Positions 10,945 to 23,433 of a stretch of DNA of 64,000 bases are shown piece after piece. The stretch covers positions 50,419,142 through 50,483,141 of the forward strand of contig CM056733.1 in assembly GCA_029844215.1 (NCBI GenBank), written 5' to 3'. Origin of the DNA: Przewalskia tangutica (Eukaryota; Streptophyta; Magnoliopsida; Solanales; Solanaceae). The notes under the pieces were generated by a model that did not search any database, was not told where the DNA came from, and saw only the letters and a program-made list of their open reading frames with translations. A program made the position numbers and the translations under genes. Positions within the stretch are counted from its first letter, which is position 1. The number at the start of each line of letters is the position of its first letter.

Positions 10945-11872
10945 AAGACTCTACTAGACACGGTCTGTAGACATTCCGAGGACTGATCGCTTCGATACAA
11001 CTCGCACACGCCCAAACCGGGCCTGGATCGTGCCCCTACCGGGGCACCCTTCTTCCTGACTGACACAAGTAAATCGCGGAACTTAAATAACACCTCATTT
11101 TTTTAAAAAAAACCAACGTACATGCAAGGGCAAAGCCGACAAGGCTGCCATATAATATACATAATCAAAAGACACTACACTGTACACGAGTCCAATCCCA
11201 CATATGAATACAGACCTCTAAGAGTTTTACTGAACTATGACGGGACAAGGCCCCGCCGTACCCATAATTGTACAAAAGCATGTACTGAAGGATCTATACC
11301 AAAATGATAAACTCCTGAACAGATGGAGCTATCCAAAACTCGGAGCAGGGTCCTACACCTGCAGATCACCAAACTGCGTACCTAAACTCGCGCAGATGAA
11401 CGCACTTCAAGGAGGTCAAGACAAGAATGTACCAAGTATGTGAAACAGTAAGTACTGTAAAGTAGATCACACAGTTCACATATAAAACAGGAGACATGTA
11501 TGATAGCCAAACTATAGTACACCATACATAAAAAGTCATGTCAAATCAGGGACGCATACCCTCAAAGTCATTACTCAAATATAACCATGGGTCTCACGCC
11601 CATAACATCAATCATGCTCGTGGAATCCTTCCTCACTGCCGACAGTCCATGATATAATATAACATTAATAAGCACACTGAACCTTGCAATCATGAGAGTA
11701 ATGCAATCATTTTTATCTTTTTAAGTTATACTTTTAACAATGAGACCAATTGTTCCATATTAAGTCATACACTCACTGCACCCTTTCATTAATGAAATCA
11801 CTACCGTTTCAAAACATGAAGGCCGTGCCAGTGCCAGGGTCAACCACCCTCTGTTTTATAATGCAACCTATC

Positions 11873-11940
11873 ATAGGACTATTTCACCCGCAAGAGACTA
11901 TTTCACCCGCAAGGGACTATTTCACCCGCATAGGTCATGT
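11873..11940. repeat. 22-bp triplication 'ggactatttcacccgca'
   Basis: Three near-identical copies of agg/agactatttcacccgcaa. The sister LTR has one copy at 4140-4160, so the expansion is newer than the element's insertion or is a reverse-transcription/assembly change. Confidence 0.75.
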
Positions 11941-12188
11941 GGACCCGCAATGAGTCATCGGTACACGATACTCGCATCACGGATAGCTAATCCATGGCTT
12001 ATATATATCCCGGGAATTTAACTCGCCCGAGTCAAATGCCGACCCGCCGTGAGTGTGTACCACTCAGCCCCATGGGGAGATACCCCATGGTATCCTTGAA
12101 ACAAGTTTCCGGCCCTTTATGGAAGGACGCGGAGATGTGGAAATATGACACTTGCACGAATGTCTATATGAGCAACCCATATGCAAGC

Positions 12189-12360
12189 AAACCAAGACAA
12201 TACTATGCCTTTCACACCAAGACAATACCATGCCTTTCCTTTTTACATAAACCAAGACAATACCCTGTTTTTTTTTTTTCATAAACCAAGACAATTACCA
12301 TGCCTTCTTTTTACATATACCAAGACAATTACCATGCCTTCGTTTTACACATACCACGAG
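12189..12360. repeat. Minisatellite, second LTR copy
   Basis: Counterpart of 4420-4590, with the same accaagacaat units. It carries a run of T at 12270-12279. Confidence 0.75.
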
Positions 12361-14209
12361 AAATCCTTATTTAAGCAAGCCAAAGTACTTATCAAGGCAC
12401 ACATAGAATAATTCTCATTTAAACAAGCCAAAGTACTATCAAGGCATACATAGAAAAATTCACATTTAAACAAGCCAAAGTGCTACGTACGTCCATTCTT
12501 TTCAAAAGACTCCTATTTGTATAAAACCCCAAGATACTAACACCCGTAGTATCAAGACATGTCTATTTTTCAAAATAAGTTACTACACCTTTAGAAATTT
12601 ATTTGAAGGCTTTGAAACCAAGTAACTTCTAATTTTCACAATCTAGGCAACTTATGCCCATCACTAAAAAATAGACAACTCTCTTAACCTTCCATAAAGC
12701 CGTTATAACCAACTTTCCATAAAGTCGTTATAACCCTTTATGGTTTTAGACCAATTCATTCTTTTTATAACCAAGAGACTTATATTTTTAAAACCAAGTA
12801 TCATATACTTTAGAAATCAAGTTACATAACTTTCAAAATACTTCAAGTCTCTTAACTTTAAATCATGTCATTTCTCCTCTTTTTAAATCAATTAAGTAAA
12901 GTCATTATAACAACCTTTAGGTTTTGGAACTTAGGCACTAGCCAAAAGATTTGGAAACCAATTCCTTTTCAAGACTCTATGTTCTTCAAGTAAAATACTT
13001 TTACTTTTGAAAATCCAAACTTCATTAAGGTAATGGATTATAACAACTTCCAATTTAAACATCCAAAGTACAATCAAGGAAGTATATAGAACAACTTCTA
13101 TATTAGGCAATCCAAGTACAATCAAGGAGTGGATCATTTAAGGAGTAGGACTTACTTACTTTACTATAAGGAATCATGCTAGAAGAAGAGGAGATGGTTC
13201 ACATACCTTTTCGGCTTAATCCACAAGCTAAGTCAAACACGCCGCACGTAGAATTGTCAACCTATAATGGCCACAACACGACTATCAACTTCTAGCTTCT
13301 AACGTAGAATAATACTAAGTATACGGTCTCTTATCCTACGGAAAATTGGGCAGCACTTCCTTTTTTTTTACATACTTTTCCACCTTTTCAAGACCCGATA
13401 ATCAATAACCAACATGCCACATTTAAGGCTCAATACAACAACCAATCAAAGGGGATTACACGCCTTACAATACGTGTAAAATTCTGCCCCACAATTCATA
13501 CGAAGTAGTTTAATATCCAAAGCCATTCTCGGCTAACATATACAACAACACAAAGTCCTTTCCAATTCTTTTTCAATCCAAGTTCTTAGGTCAAACATGT
13601 TATATTGTCATAAACAACTTCAACAACTATAATTCCTTCTTTATATAACATGTGACGACTTAAACTAATAACAAATTGAATTGTAATCTTAAGGGCTAAA
13701 CATGCTAGTTTCGGATTAGGGTTCCAATAGCCAATACACTTATCAAACTTCATACTATATATCTCATGCTTGCTAATATCCATAGCTACAACAATAAGTA
13801 ATCTTTAATTGCTAAAACGACAAGATTGTTACCTTTATAAGCCCTTATAAATTCCAAGATTCAAAGTCGCTCCTTAGCAATTCTTAGCTCCTTTCCTTTA
13901 TGCTACAATCCGCTATTTGAAGCCTTTAGAAGTTCACAACCAACTTCTCTTCCATTTCCAATCCAAAACTATGAAAACGACTTAGGTTTTCGCCTTGCGA
14001 CTAACGTGAAAACGTCGTTTTTCTGAGATATTTCTATTGATATATCCTTACAATACCCTTAGGGACCTTGGGTTAAAGTCTTGTGAATAATGAACCAAAA
14101 CTACAAAAAATTTGTGTGGAATTTATATCAAACTCGAGAGCACTCACAAAGTGTAGAACAAGGTCTCTAATTTTTCTAAGTGTTGAAGACAAGTTTTGCA
14201 CTAGTGTAG

Positions 14210-14217
14210 TATATATA
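14210..14217 (-). promoter_or_regulatory. TATA box of element C 5' LTR
   Basis: TATATATA, about 35 bp upstream (in the element sense) of the conserved gcactagtg...cttcaacactt block. Equivalents are at 8187, 16603, 22412 and 27722 on minus-strand LTRs and 30672 and 55785 on plus-strand LTRs. Confidence 0.6.
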
Positions 14218-15164
14218 ACACAATGGAGGGTCAAGATAATAACATATGGGTGGCTAGGAGGAAGAGCATTAAATAATTACCCAAGTGGCAAGTTGACTTG
14301 GTCAATTTTCTCAAGCTAGCAAGACTTGTTCATCCATAATGGTCAATGACCATTCTACCCTTGCTAATTTTCATCCAAGACCATGTGGGGGGTGCCATGT
14401 GTCTCCCTCCCATTCGTCCATAAAATTTCGTAACCCTCATGGGCCCCACAAAACGTAAAATTCCTCGAGTGGGCCCCACGTGACCAAATCCGTAAAAATA
14501 AATTTCCATAATGATAATACATTCTATATTCCTCAAATAATGCATTTTGAGAATACAATTCTCATCAACAAACATTTTTCCTTTCCGACGTTTGGAAGAT
14601 TCCGTCGGAAAAACAATTCTTTCTTTCGTACCAATTTCTCAAGTCTTGTGTTCTCGCGTCTATTCTCTTATACATGTCTTGGAATTACGGGGTGTAACAA
14701 CTAACACCCGTAGTATCAAGGCATGTCTACATTTCAAACAAGTCACTACATTTTTAGAAATACATTTCTAGGCTTCTAAATCAAGTGACCCTTAATTTAA
14801 AACTTTAAGCAATTAGTACCTTTAAATCAAATTGCCCTTCTTTATTTCAAGTCATTTCTTTGTTTACATTACTAGAGAAAACCATTCTTTTAACCTTCCA
14901 TAAAGTTGTTATAACCAACTTCCCATAAAGACGTTATAACTCTTTATGTCTTAGACAAATTCATTCCTTTTATAACTAAGAGACTTATACTTTCAAATCA
15001 AGTTACATAGTTTTCAAAATACTTCAAGTCTCTTATCTTTAGAAATAAAGTCTCTTAACCTTTTTAGAATTCAAGGTTTATAGTCTTAAAACTTCATACG
15101 TAAATTCTTTAAATTAAGTAACATATACTTTTATACGTTGTGAATAGGTTATACTTGTTTATAA

Positions 15165-15335
15165 CGATCTTATTAAAGCAGCCATGATCTAGAAAATATA
15201 ATACAATTTTGTCTTATCTTAGCTTCTATGCAGATGGAGAATTCTACTCATTTTAATATAATTGATTGTCGATACATTTTCTTTTATTAACGCTGCAATG
15301 ACTTGTTCAATACTTATTCTCATTCGTGCAGTAAC
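15165..15335. repeat. About 170-bp module shared with element G LTR
   Basis: The block contains gcagccatgatctag, ttttgtcttatcttagc, ttctatgcagatgga and ttaacg(c/t)tgca. It recurs at about 61300-61468 in the LTR of G. I do not see it in the C, E or F LTRs. It encodes no recognisable protein. Confidence 0.65.
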
Positions 15336-16780
15336 TTAGCAAAGTCAACTTGACTCCAAATACTTCCTAATGACTCTTACCAACATCCCCCATAAGACTT
15401 GGTAAGAACTTATGATAACTTAGACGTAACTTTTACATAGAATAAATCGACATACATACCTCTTAACTTCTAAGAGTGGAAGGAATCATGAAATAGCACC
15501 ACACGTATATTCCATACATAGAATCATGTCAAGAGAAGGAAGAGGTTCACATACCTCGCGACGAATATCGACAAGTAGCAAAATGCTCCAAAGTACTTCA
15601 ACCTTGATAGCTATTCCATCCTTAAGTAGAATACGCTACTCGTAGTACTACAACCTATATTTATCATAACATGTCTATCAACTCCTCACTTTAACGTAGA
15701 ATCATACTAAGTGTAAAGTCACCAAATTCTACGGAAAATCGGACAACACTTCCTTTGTTTCTACGTACTTTTCCACCCTTTTCAAGGTCCGAAAATCAAT
15801 AACCAAATGACACATTTAAGGCCCAACAATTTAGCAATACAAAGGGGATTACACGCCTAATAGGACGTGTAAAATTCTGCCCACAAACAATATAAAACTG
15901 TCCAATAATTCCAAGCCATATTCGGCTACAATGTCACAACAATTATCAATTTCCTTTCAATTCCTTTTTCAATCCAAGTTGTTATTCCAACATGTTACAT
16001 ACATAATCACAATTACAACAACTATAAATCTTTTCTTCCTTAACATGCGATGATTGTAACTACTGTCCAAATTGATTTCAACATTAATGGCTAACTTGTC
16101 TATTTTTGGTTTTTAACATGTCGACATGATCCAAATCTTTTCAAACTTCATTCTATATACCACATGCTCATTTCTTAACTACTATAACATGTAATCTTCA
16201 ATTACATTAAGAAGATAGAGATTTTACCTCAATAAGCCCTAATAATGTCCAAGCGTAAAAGTCGATTCTTAGCAACTTTTAGCTCCTCCTCTTATGTTCC
16301 AATCCGCTCCAAGCACTCCTTAGAAGCTCATGAAGAACTCCTCTTCAAGTTCCATCTTCAAAGTTGAAGGACACCCTAGGGTTTCGCCTTGCGACTAACG
16401 TAAAAACGTCGTTTTTCCGAGATCTTTATATTGAGATATCCTTACAATATCCTTAGGGACCTTGGGTTAAAGTATTTTGAATAATGAACCACAATTGCAA
16501 ATTTTTCTTGTGAGAAAGTGCACAAAGTCGAGAGCAACTCTTAAGAACAAGAATGTTGTGAATTTTTTCTAAGTGTTGGAGACTTGGTCTTGCATCTAGT
16601 GTGTATATATAACACAATGGAGGGTCAAGATAATAACATATGTGTGACTAGGATGAAGGAAATTAAATGTCTATACAAGTGGCAAGTTGACTTGGTCAAT
16701 TTTCTCAAGCTAGCAATACTTGATCTTCTACATTGGTCAATGACCATTACACCCTTGCCCAATTTCGTCCAAGGCCATGT

Positions 16781-16795
16781 GGGGGGGGGGGGGGG
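16781..16795. repeat. (G)15 homopolymer
   Basis: Fifteen G in a row where other LTR copies have about four to six (ccatgtggggg). It creates a spurious poly-Pro reading frame on the minus strand. Confidence 0.85.
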
Positions 16796-17150
16796 TGCCA
16801 CGTGTCTCCCTCCCATTCGTCCATAAAATTTCGTAACCCTCGTGGGCCACACAAAATGTAAAATTCCTCGGGTGGGCCCCACGTGACCAAATCCGTAAAA
16901 ATAAATTTCCATAATGATAATACATTCCATAATCCTCAAATAATGCATCTTGAGAATATAATTCTCATCAACGAACCTTTTTCCTTTCCGACGTTCGGAA
17001 GATTTTTCCTTCAGAAAAACAATTCTTCCTTTTGTACCAATTTTCAAGTCTTGTGTTCTCGCGTCTATTCTCTTATTCACATGTCCTGGAATTACGGGGT
17101 GTAACAGGGCAGGTAGCCCTAAGTTGATCATAAACTTCCTATTTTTATGC

Positions 17151-17320
17151 AGTATACCTTTATGGGTAGATTTATGTGACTTTATTGCGTCCCAGATTGG
17201 GCCGGGAAGTATACCTTTATGGGTAGACTTATGTGACTTTATCGCGTCCCTGAAAGGGCCGGGCAGTATACATTCGTGGGAAGGCTTTTGTATGATTTCG
17301 CCGTGTTCCGCAAGTGGGAC
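17151..17320 (+). repeat. 57-bp tandem repeat, 3 copies
   Basis: Units start agtatacctttatggg and end ggg(c/a)cggg. The third copy is diverged. Two copies are seen in reverse in element B at about 2530-2660. Confidence 0.75.
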
Positions 17321-18000
17321 GGGTTACGTTATTACGTATGAATAATCAAAGTGAACTCCAAAATGAGGCGTCCCTCCATAAAGGGCCGGATTATGTTATG
17401 CAAGATAAGTAAGTTATATGTTTATGAACTTGATGATTTTCCCTAAGTATGTACGTAAGAATTGACTATAACTCTTATTGAAAATGGGAAAAGATAATGA
17501 TATACGATTAAGTTCATGAGTTGTAATGGCATGGTAAGATCTGGTATTTACTTTTTATACTTGCCCCTGTCATTCTTTTGTACAGTTATGATCTGTTTAT
17601 TGTACCTTATTTCCGTTCCATATTCAGTACATGTGTACTGACCCCCTCGGGGGGGCTGCGTTCATATCCGCAGGTTTAGGTACACAGTTGTGGATCCGCG
17701 GGCTTAGGATCCTGGTTCAGCATTTTGAGATGGCTCCAATGTTCTGGAGCTTGTCATGGCTATGTATATTCAGGGGTACGGCGGGGCCTTATCCCGTCAT
17801 AGTATTTGTCCAAAATCTTAGAGGTCTGTATTCATATGTGGGCTGGACTGGCTAGAGTTGTAATTACATTATTGAATAGTGTAGGCCCTTTTGAGTGATT
17901 TTTATTATGGCAGCCTTATCGGCTTTGCCCTTGTTTAAAAAAATAAAATAAAAATGTGTTGCTTATCTTCCGCGGTTATTTTGTTTTGTATGAATAGAAG

Positions 18001-18019
18001 GGTGCCCAGGTAGGGCACC
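18001..18019 (+). other. U5 terminal hairpin of element D
   Basis: GGTGCCC / loop AGGTA / GGGCACC, ending 29 bp before the LTR end at 18048. Confidence 0.75.
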
Positions 18020-18052
18020 AGTCGCGGGCCCGGGGTCGGTTCGTGACAAAAG

Positions 18053-18066
18053 TGGTATCAGAGCAG
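18053..18066 (+). other. Primer binding site of element D
   Basis: TGGTATCAGAGCAG, 4 nt after the LTR end. tRNA-iMet type. Confidence 0.92.
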
Positions 18067-18110
18067 TTAGTCCTCAGAAAGTGTCTACAGACCGTGTCTG
18101 GTAGAGTCTT

Positions 18111-18144
18111 GATTATCGGTGTGTTGTGCACCACATCTATAATC
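18111..18144 (+). other. DIS-like leader hairpin, element D (GTGCAC loop)
   Basis: GATTAT, c, GGTGTG, loop TTGTGCAC, CACATC, t, ATAATC. The stem closes with one G-U pair. The palindrome GTGCAC is at 18126-18131. The hairpin starts 45 nt after the primer site. Confidence 0.65.
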
Positions 18145-19147
18145 AGGAGGCTGCAGGACATTTAGGATTGGTTTCCATTCTTCTCACTCTGAGATTGTGC
18201 GATAGAGCTCCCTAACGAGTTATGTTGATTGCAGCTATGAGAAAGGCAGCAGTGACCTAGGAAGGGCTACGTGGATTGCGTATCCAGGTTGGTAATGATT
18301 GTAGTAGAGTTGATATTATGACATACAACTATACGGAGTTATGTCTGAGGGTCAGATGCGTGTTTCCTAGAATTATTTTAGATTACCAGGATTTGGTAAG
18401 GACTAAATAGATGCCGGGAAGGTATGAAACAGTTAATGAATTCTCGCCAAGGTCTTATGTTTTATTTTGAGATAATTAGGAAATGATGAGCTGTCTGATA
18501 GGGTAGTGAACCCTTAAGAAGTCATGTTAAGGAACCTAATGGAATGCTATGTTAATAGATTAAGCTACATGGTAGGCTTAAGAGAATTGTACAGATGAGA
18601 TTCGTATGGAGTAAGTAATGGTTGTTGTGATCAAGACAACATGATTACGGTATTATGAGAAGTTATTGTATCCGTTTATGGGGGGACTGATAAGGTAGGC
18701 TAGGAGCATGGAAATTGCGAGCCTAAGAATATTGATAACCGCCGAGACCTTAGGTATATAAGGCCTTCTCGGGCAATAAAATTTTATTCAGACTAAGGGT
18801 AAGAATTAAGTGCGACGGTGGGTCGGGTTGAGGACCTATTACGGGTCGCCCCATTGCTTGAAATAGAGTGGGATCAGTTGGTAGTAGTTTCGCTACGTGA
18901 CAGGGTTACGAGGATTCAAGGCCCAAGTCTAGTTAATTGTTTTACGGGTTCGTGGACGCGTTCCATCGGAACCAGGTTGTGAGAGCCGGAAATGGCCTTA
19001 TATTGGTTAATAGAGTGACTCCAAAAGATTGGAGGCCAGAATCGGTATGTAGGTTATGTAAGTATGCCAGTATCAGTTGAAGGTACGGAAAGAATACAAC
19101 CAGTAAGAAAGTGTTGAATTGCCGATTGGTTGGTTCCACATAGGCGA
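18145..19147 (+). pseudogene. Decayed leader/gag and tail of element D
   Basis: About 1 kb with no long frame. The leader as far as ttctcactctgaga matches E and A. A later part (about 18780-18990) matches the non-coding tail of E (54770-54940), including gtgggatcagttggtagt and gttcgtggacgcgttcc. The gag knuckle region is not recognisable, so most of gag is lost. Confidence 0.5.
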
Positions 19148-19267
19148 CGTTCAGATAATTGGCCCAGACTTGATTCAGCGGGCTGGGGATAAGGCGAAGC
19201 TTATCCAGGAAAGCTTTTTGGTAAGCTCGGAGGCAGCAAAAGCTTTATGCAGATAACCGACGTCGAC
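19148..19267 (+). pseudogene. Integrase C-terminal relic of element D
   Basis: One frame reads GPDLIQRAGDKAKLIQ, matching GPDLVQQAVDKVKLIQ in the integrase of element A (45180-45230). The match resumes after the F insertion: 28218-28235 (acttggagttcag) corresponds to the A sequence encoding HLEFEV. So D descends from a pol-bearing ancestor and lost nearly all of pol by internal deletion. It is the only pol trace in the type II elements here. Confidence 0.7.
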
Positions 19268-22200
19268 TGTCACTCCCTGAACCCCGGGCCCGTGACTGGT
19301 GCCCTACATGGGCACCCTTCTACCTTAACAACTAAGTAAACTGCGGAAATTAAATAACACCTATTTTTTTTTTCAAACCAACGTACGTGCAAGGGAAAAG
19401 CCGACAAGGCTGCCATATAATATACATAAAAAAAAGACCCTACACTGTACATGAGTTCAATCCACATATGAATACAGACCTCTAAGAGTTTTATCAACTA
19501 TGACGGACAAGGCCCGCCGTACCCATAAGCTGTACAAAGCACATCAAGGAACTATACCAAAAAGATAAACTCACGAGCAGAGGAGCTATCCAAAACTCGG
19601 CGGGTCCTACACTGCAGATCACCAAAGCGTACCTAAACTGCGGCATGAGCAGCGGCCCCAAGGAGGTCGATGCGAAGAATATACCAAGTATATGAAACGA
19701 TAAATCAGTAATGAAATCATGATCTAAACAAAAGCAGAGACATGTATGATAGCCAACCTACGATTACCAATACATAATCGGTCATATCAAGTCGTGACGT
19801 ACCTCAAAGTCATTACTAATATATAACCATGGGTCTCACGCCCATAATATCAATCATGCGTGGAATCCTTCTCACCGCGGCGATCCATGATATAATATAA
19901 CACCAATAGGAATACATGAACACCAAGTCCCACTGTCCTAAAAGCATGCGGGCAGTAGGAAAAGCGAACCACGGATCCGGCTGCGTCGCCAAACGCGGGG
20001 GCAAGTGAAAGCTAACTACGAGATCCGGCTGCGTCGACAATCGACGGCAAGTACGAAAGCTAACTACCAGATCCAGCCTGCATCACGAAATATGACCGGG
20101 GCAAGTGCGAAAGCTATCTCGAGCCTCTGGTACCAAAGCGTGTGATAGGCGGCGGGGCAAGTACGAAAGCCAACTACGGATCGGCTGCGTCAATCATGGG
20201 GCAAGTACAGCTAACTGATCGAGATGCTGCACTCAATCTCATGGAGGGCCAATCCATGGAACAACAATATCCCACGTGGTCGCATGCCCCGGAATCCCAC
20301 ATCGTATAAGCATGACCATGGGGTAATACAAATCCGAATCGACCCGCCTCGCGGTCACGTGCCGGAATCCCACATCGTATAAGCATGTCCAAGAGTAATA
20401 CAAATAATGGAAGCATACGTGGAATCCCACATCACCGCCGATGCGTCGAGTAATCTTACAACAAGACGGTGACCACTCTCCAACCGAGAGTCGCAAGCGT
20501 AATAAAACATAATACTTGCACTCAAAGGCTATCACCAAAGACATAGGCAAGTTCATAAAATCTATAGACTTTCATTTTATAAACTCAAGGCACTTATAGA
20601 ATAATTCTCAATTAAACAAGCCAAAGTACTTATCAAGGCACACATAGAATAATTCTCAATTAAACAAGCCAAAGTACTACGTACGTACATTCTTTTCAAA
20701 AGACTCATTTGTATGTAAAACCCCAAGATACTAACACCCGTAGTATCAAGGTGTGTCTATTTTTCAAAATAAGTTATTACACTTTTAGGAAACTCATTTC
20801 AAAGCTTGAAATCAAGTAACTTCAAATTTTCACAATCTAGGCAACTTATGCCCATTAATCAAAATAGACAACTTTCTTAACCTTCCATAAACCGTTATAA
20901 CCAACTTCCCATAAAGCCGTTATAACCTTTTATGGTTTTAGACATATCCATTCCTTTTATAACCAAGAGACTTATACTTTTAAAACCAAGTTCTTAACTT
21001 TCAAAATACTTCAAGTCTCTTAATATTTAGAAAACAAGTTTCTTCTACTTAAATCATGTCATTTCTCCTCTTTTAAAACAATTAAGTAAATCACTAATTT
21101 GACTCCCCTAAAGTCATTATAACGACCTTTAGGTTTTGGAACTAAGGCACTAGCCAAAAGGTTTGGAAACCACTTCCTTTTCAAGACTCTATGTACTTTA
21201 AGTAAAATACTTTCACTTATAAGAATCCAAACTTCACTAAGGAAATGGATTATACAACTTACAATTTAAACATCATAGTACAATCAAGGAAGTACATAGA
21301 ACAAATTCTATTTTAGGCAATCCAAATACAACCAAGGAATGGATCATTTAAGGAGTAGGACATACTTTCTTTATCTTAAGGAATCATGCTAGAAGAGGAG
21401 ATAGTTCACATACCTTTTCGGCTAAATCCACAAGCTAAGCGAATCGCCCGTGCGTAGAATTGTCAACCTATAATGGTCACAACATGACTATCAATTTCTA
21501 GTTTCTAACGTAGAATAATACTAAGTATACGGTCTCTTATTCTACAGAAAATCGGGCAGCACTTCCTTTGTTTCTACAAACTTTGCCACCTTTTTCAAGG
21601 CCGAATACAATAACCAAACATGCCACATTTAAGGCTCAACATACCAACCAATCAATGGGGATTACACGCCTTACAATACGTGTAAAATTCCGCCCCACAA
21701 TTCATACCAAGTAGTTTAAAACCCAAGCCATTCTCGGCCAACTTATAACCAATCCTAAGTCCTTTTCCAAATTCCAAGTTCTAAGGTCTAACATGTTATA
21801 TAGTCATAAAAAACTTCAACAACTACAATTTCCTTCTTATACAACATGCGACGACTTAAACTAATAATCAACTTGAATTGTAATCTTAAGGCTAAACATG
21901 CTAGTTTTCGGATTAGGGTTCCAATAGCCAATACAATTATCAAACTTCATACTAAACATCTCATGCTTGCTAATATCCATAACCACAATTATAAGTAGAC
22001 TTTAATTGCTAAAACGACAAGATTTATACCTTTACAAGTCCTTAAAAATTCCAAGATTCAAAGTCGCTCCTTAGAAATTCTTAGCTCCTTTCCTTTACGC
22101 TCCAATCCGCTATTTGAAGCCTCTAGAAGTTCACAACCAACTTCTCTTCAATTTCCAATCCAAAACTAGGAAAACTACTTAGGTTTTCGCCTTGCGATTA

Positions 22201-22902
22201 ATGTGAAAACGTCGTTTTTCCAAAATCTTTCTATTGAGATATCCTTACAATACCCTTAGGGACTTTGGGTTAAAGTCTAGTGAATAATGGATCAAAACTA
22301 CAAATTTTTTTGTGTGGGAAATAGGACCAACCCGAGAGCACATGTTCTTGCACAAGAATGAGTGAAATAATTCTAAATGTTGGAAGACCTTGTCTTGCAC
22401 TAGTAGTATGCTTATATAACACATTGGATGGCTTAGATTAAAACATTTGTGGGCTAGGATGAAGGACAATTAATGTTAAGCCAAGTGGATAAGTTGACAA
22501 GTCAACAATCTCAAGCTAGCAAGACTTGATCTTTTACCATGGTCAATGACCATTTTACCCTTGAAATTTTTCGACCAAGACCATGTGGGGGAGGTGCCAC
22601 ATGTCGCCCTCTCATTCGTCCATAAAATTTCGTAACCCTCGTGGGCCCCACAAAACGTAAAATTCCTCGGGTGGGCCCCACGTGACCAAATCCGTAAAAA
22701 ATAAATTCCATAATGTTAATAAGTTCCATATTCTTCAAATAATGCATTTTGAGAATCTAATTCTCCTCAACGAACATTTTTCCTTTCCGACGTTCGGAAG
22801 ATTTTCCGTCGGAAAAACAATTATTCCTTTCGTACCAATTTCCAAGTCTTGTGTTCTCGCGTCTATTCTCTTATACATGTCCTAGACTTACGGGGTGTAA
22901 CA
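19268..22902 (-). mobile_element. 3' LTR of element F
   Basis: From tgtcactccctgaac to ggggtgtaaca. It contains the U5 hairpin at 19298-19316, a GC-rich tandem array at 19925-20225, 48-bp units at about 20580-20685, TATA at 22412, and the GGGCCCAC/G-box module near 22640-22685. Confidence 0.9.
19925..20225. repeat. Degenerate about 49-bp array 'gatccggctgcgtc'
   Basis: About five units with gatccggctgcgtc, ggggcaagtacgaaagctaac. The same array is at 25190-25490 in the partner LTR but is absent from C. Copies are ragged, with many one-base losses. Confidence 0.7.
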
Positions 22903-23433
22903 TTCTTCCCCCCTTAGAAACATTCGTCCCCGAATGTTCTTAGTAGGTTTTCAATCTATACAAACTCCGGCACAGTCTCTATACTATGCCTAACAGTCAA
23001 TACTCCACAAGACCAACGATGCCACACATGGCCACCACCTAACATACGTAAACATATAAATGGACCTTCCGTCCGCGACCCCTTCTCACAAAACTCGAAG
23101 GTTACAGTCTTCTAAAACACGGGATCCTTAGAGGTTCCTTTATTTCTTACTAGTCATACTTAACTTCTCATTCTTAGTCTGAAATAAATCTTTCTCTTAT
23201 CTCAAGGTACTTCTCACCCTATCCCCTATTCACTAGAGGTTCGTCACATAAGCCAAAGTATTTATACTGTACAATCTTCCCTATTGGTCTTACACTTAAT
23301 ATGGGGTAACTACAACTTGTGAACTCTACACAACTATAGTCTCAGTTCACTTACCATTCTTGTCAACATTCTTAACCTTTCACTTTACTAATCAAAGTAT
23401 TCCTACCTCTGGGGGTACTATCACTTACAACTG
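22903..23433 (-). other. PPT and non-coding tail of element F
   Basis: The PPT lies at 22903-22917 (minus strand AAGGGGGGAAGAA). The remaining 0.5 kb matches parts of the C and E tails (cctctagtgaatagggg segment) and is shorter, consistent with internal deletion. No pol motif is present. Confidence 0.65.

Larger units (their letters stand above)
3261..14699 (-). mobile_element. Complete non-autonomous Ty3/gypsy element C
   Basis: Full reverse element inserted in the B LTR. The 5-bp TSD actaa flanks it at 3256-3260 and 14700-14704. The host LTR reads through cleanly if C is removed (aagatactaa joined to cacccgtagtatc). The left LTR (3' LTR) is 3261-8677 and the right LTR (5' LTR) is about 11004-14699; both are about 3.69 kb once the solo LTR at 5187 is removed. 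The 2.3 kb internal region carries a decayed gag and no RT, RNase H or integrase. It must depend on enzymes from another element such as A. Confidence 0.93.
11004..14699 (-). mobile_element. 5' LTR of element C
   Basis: About 3.69 kb; the left boundary is uncertain by a few bases because the PBS and LTR end near 10985-11040 have lost bases (cgcacacgccc for tgtcacgcccc). It contains a U5 hairpin (11030-11048), a three-copy 22-bp repeat (11873-11940), the minisatellite (12189-12355), 48-bp units (12375-12490), the empty site for the type IV solo LTR near 12930, TATA at 14210-14217, and the GGGCCCAC/G-box module. It ends at 14699, followed by the TSD. Confidence 0.9.
1829..17106 (-). mobile_element. 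5' LTR of element B (type II), interrupted
   Basis: The LTR starts at 1829 (tgtcacgacccg on +) and ends at 17106 (ggggtgtaaca). Removing the complete element C (3261-14699 plus one TSD copy) leaves about 3.83 kb. The PBS lies next to 1829, so this is the 5' LTR; B's internal region and other LTR are off the left edge. The following bases gggca (17107-17111) are the probable TSD, and 17107 onward is element D in the opposite orientation. The LTR contains a 57-bp repeat (2530-2660), a 29-bp repeat (2970-3095), the CCGCAT cassette and a (G)15 run at 16781-16795. Open frames here, including one of 168 codons at 16625-17131, are LTR sequence. Confidence 0.9.
17107..18048 (+). mobile_element. 5' LTR of element D, 3' part
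   Basis: Begins abruptly after the B insertion; its first bases gggca are the likely TSD. The reverse complement of 2640-2705 in B matches its first 60 bp, which shows the strand and register. It ends cgtgaca at 18048, followed by a PBS. The U5 hairpin is at 18001-18019. Confidence 0.88.

Noticed and set aside
16625..17131. 168-codon open frame on the minus strand, with related frames at 14330-14575, 22511-22747 and 27821-28057
   Set aside because: It is U3 sequence of type II LTRs upstream of the TATA box. The similarity between copies reflects recent shared descent of the LTR, the poly-Pro part comes from the (G)15 run, and no domain is recognisable.
18053..18066. tRNA-like sequence TGGTATCAGAGC
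   Set aside because: It is a primer binding site next to an LTR, not a tRNA gene; no cloverleaf surrounds it.
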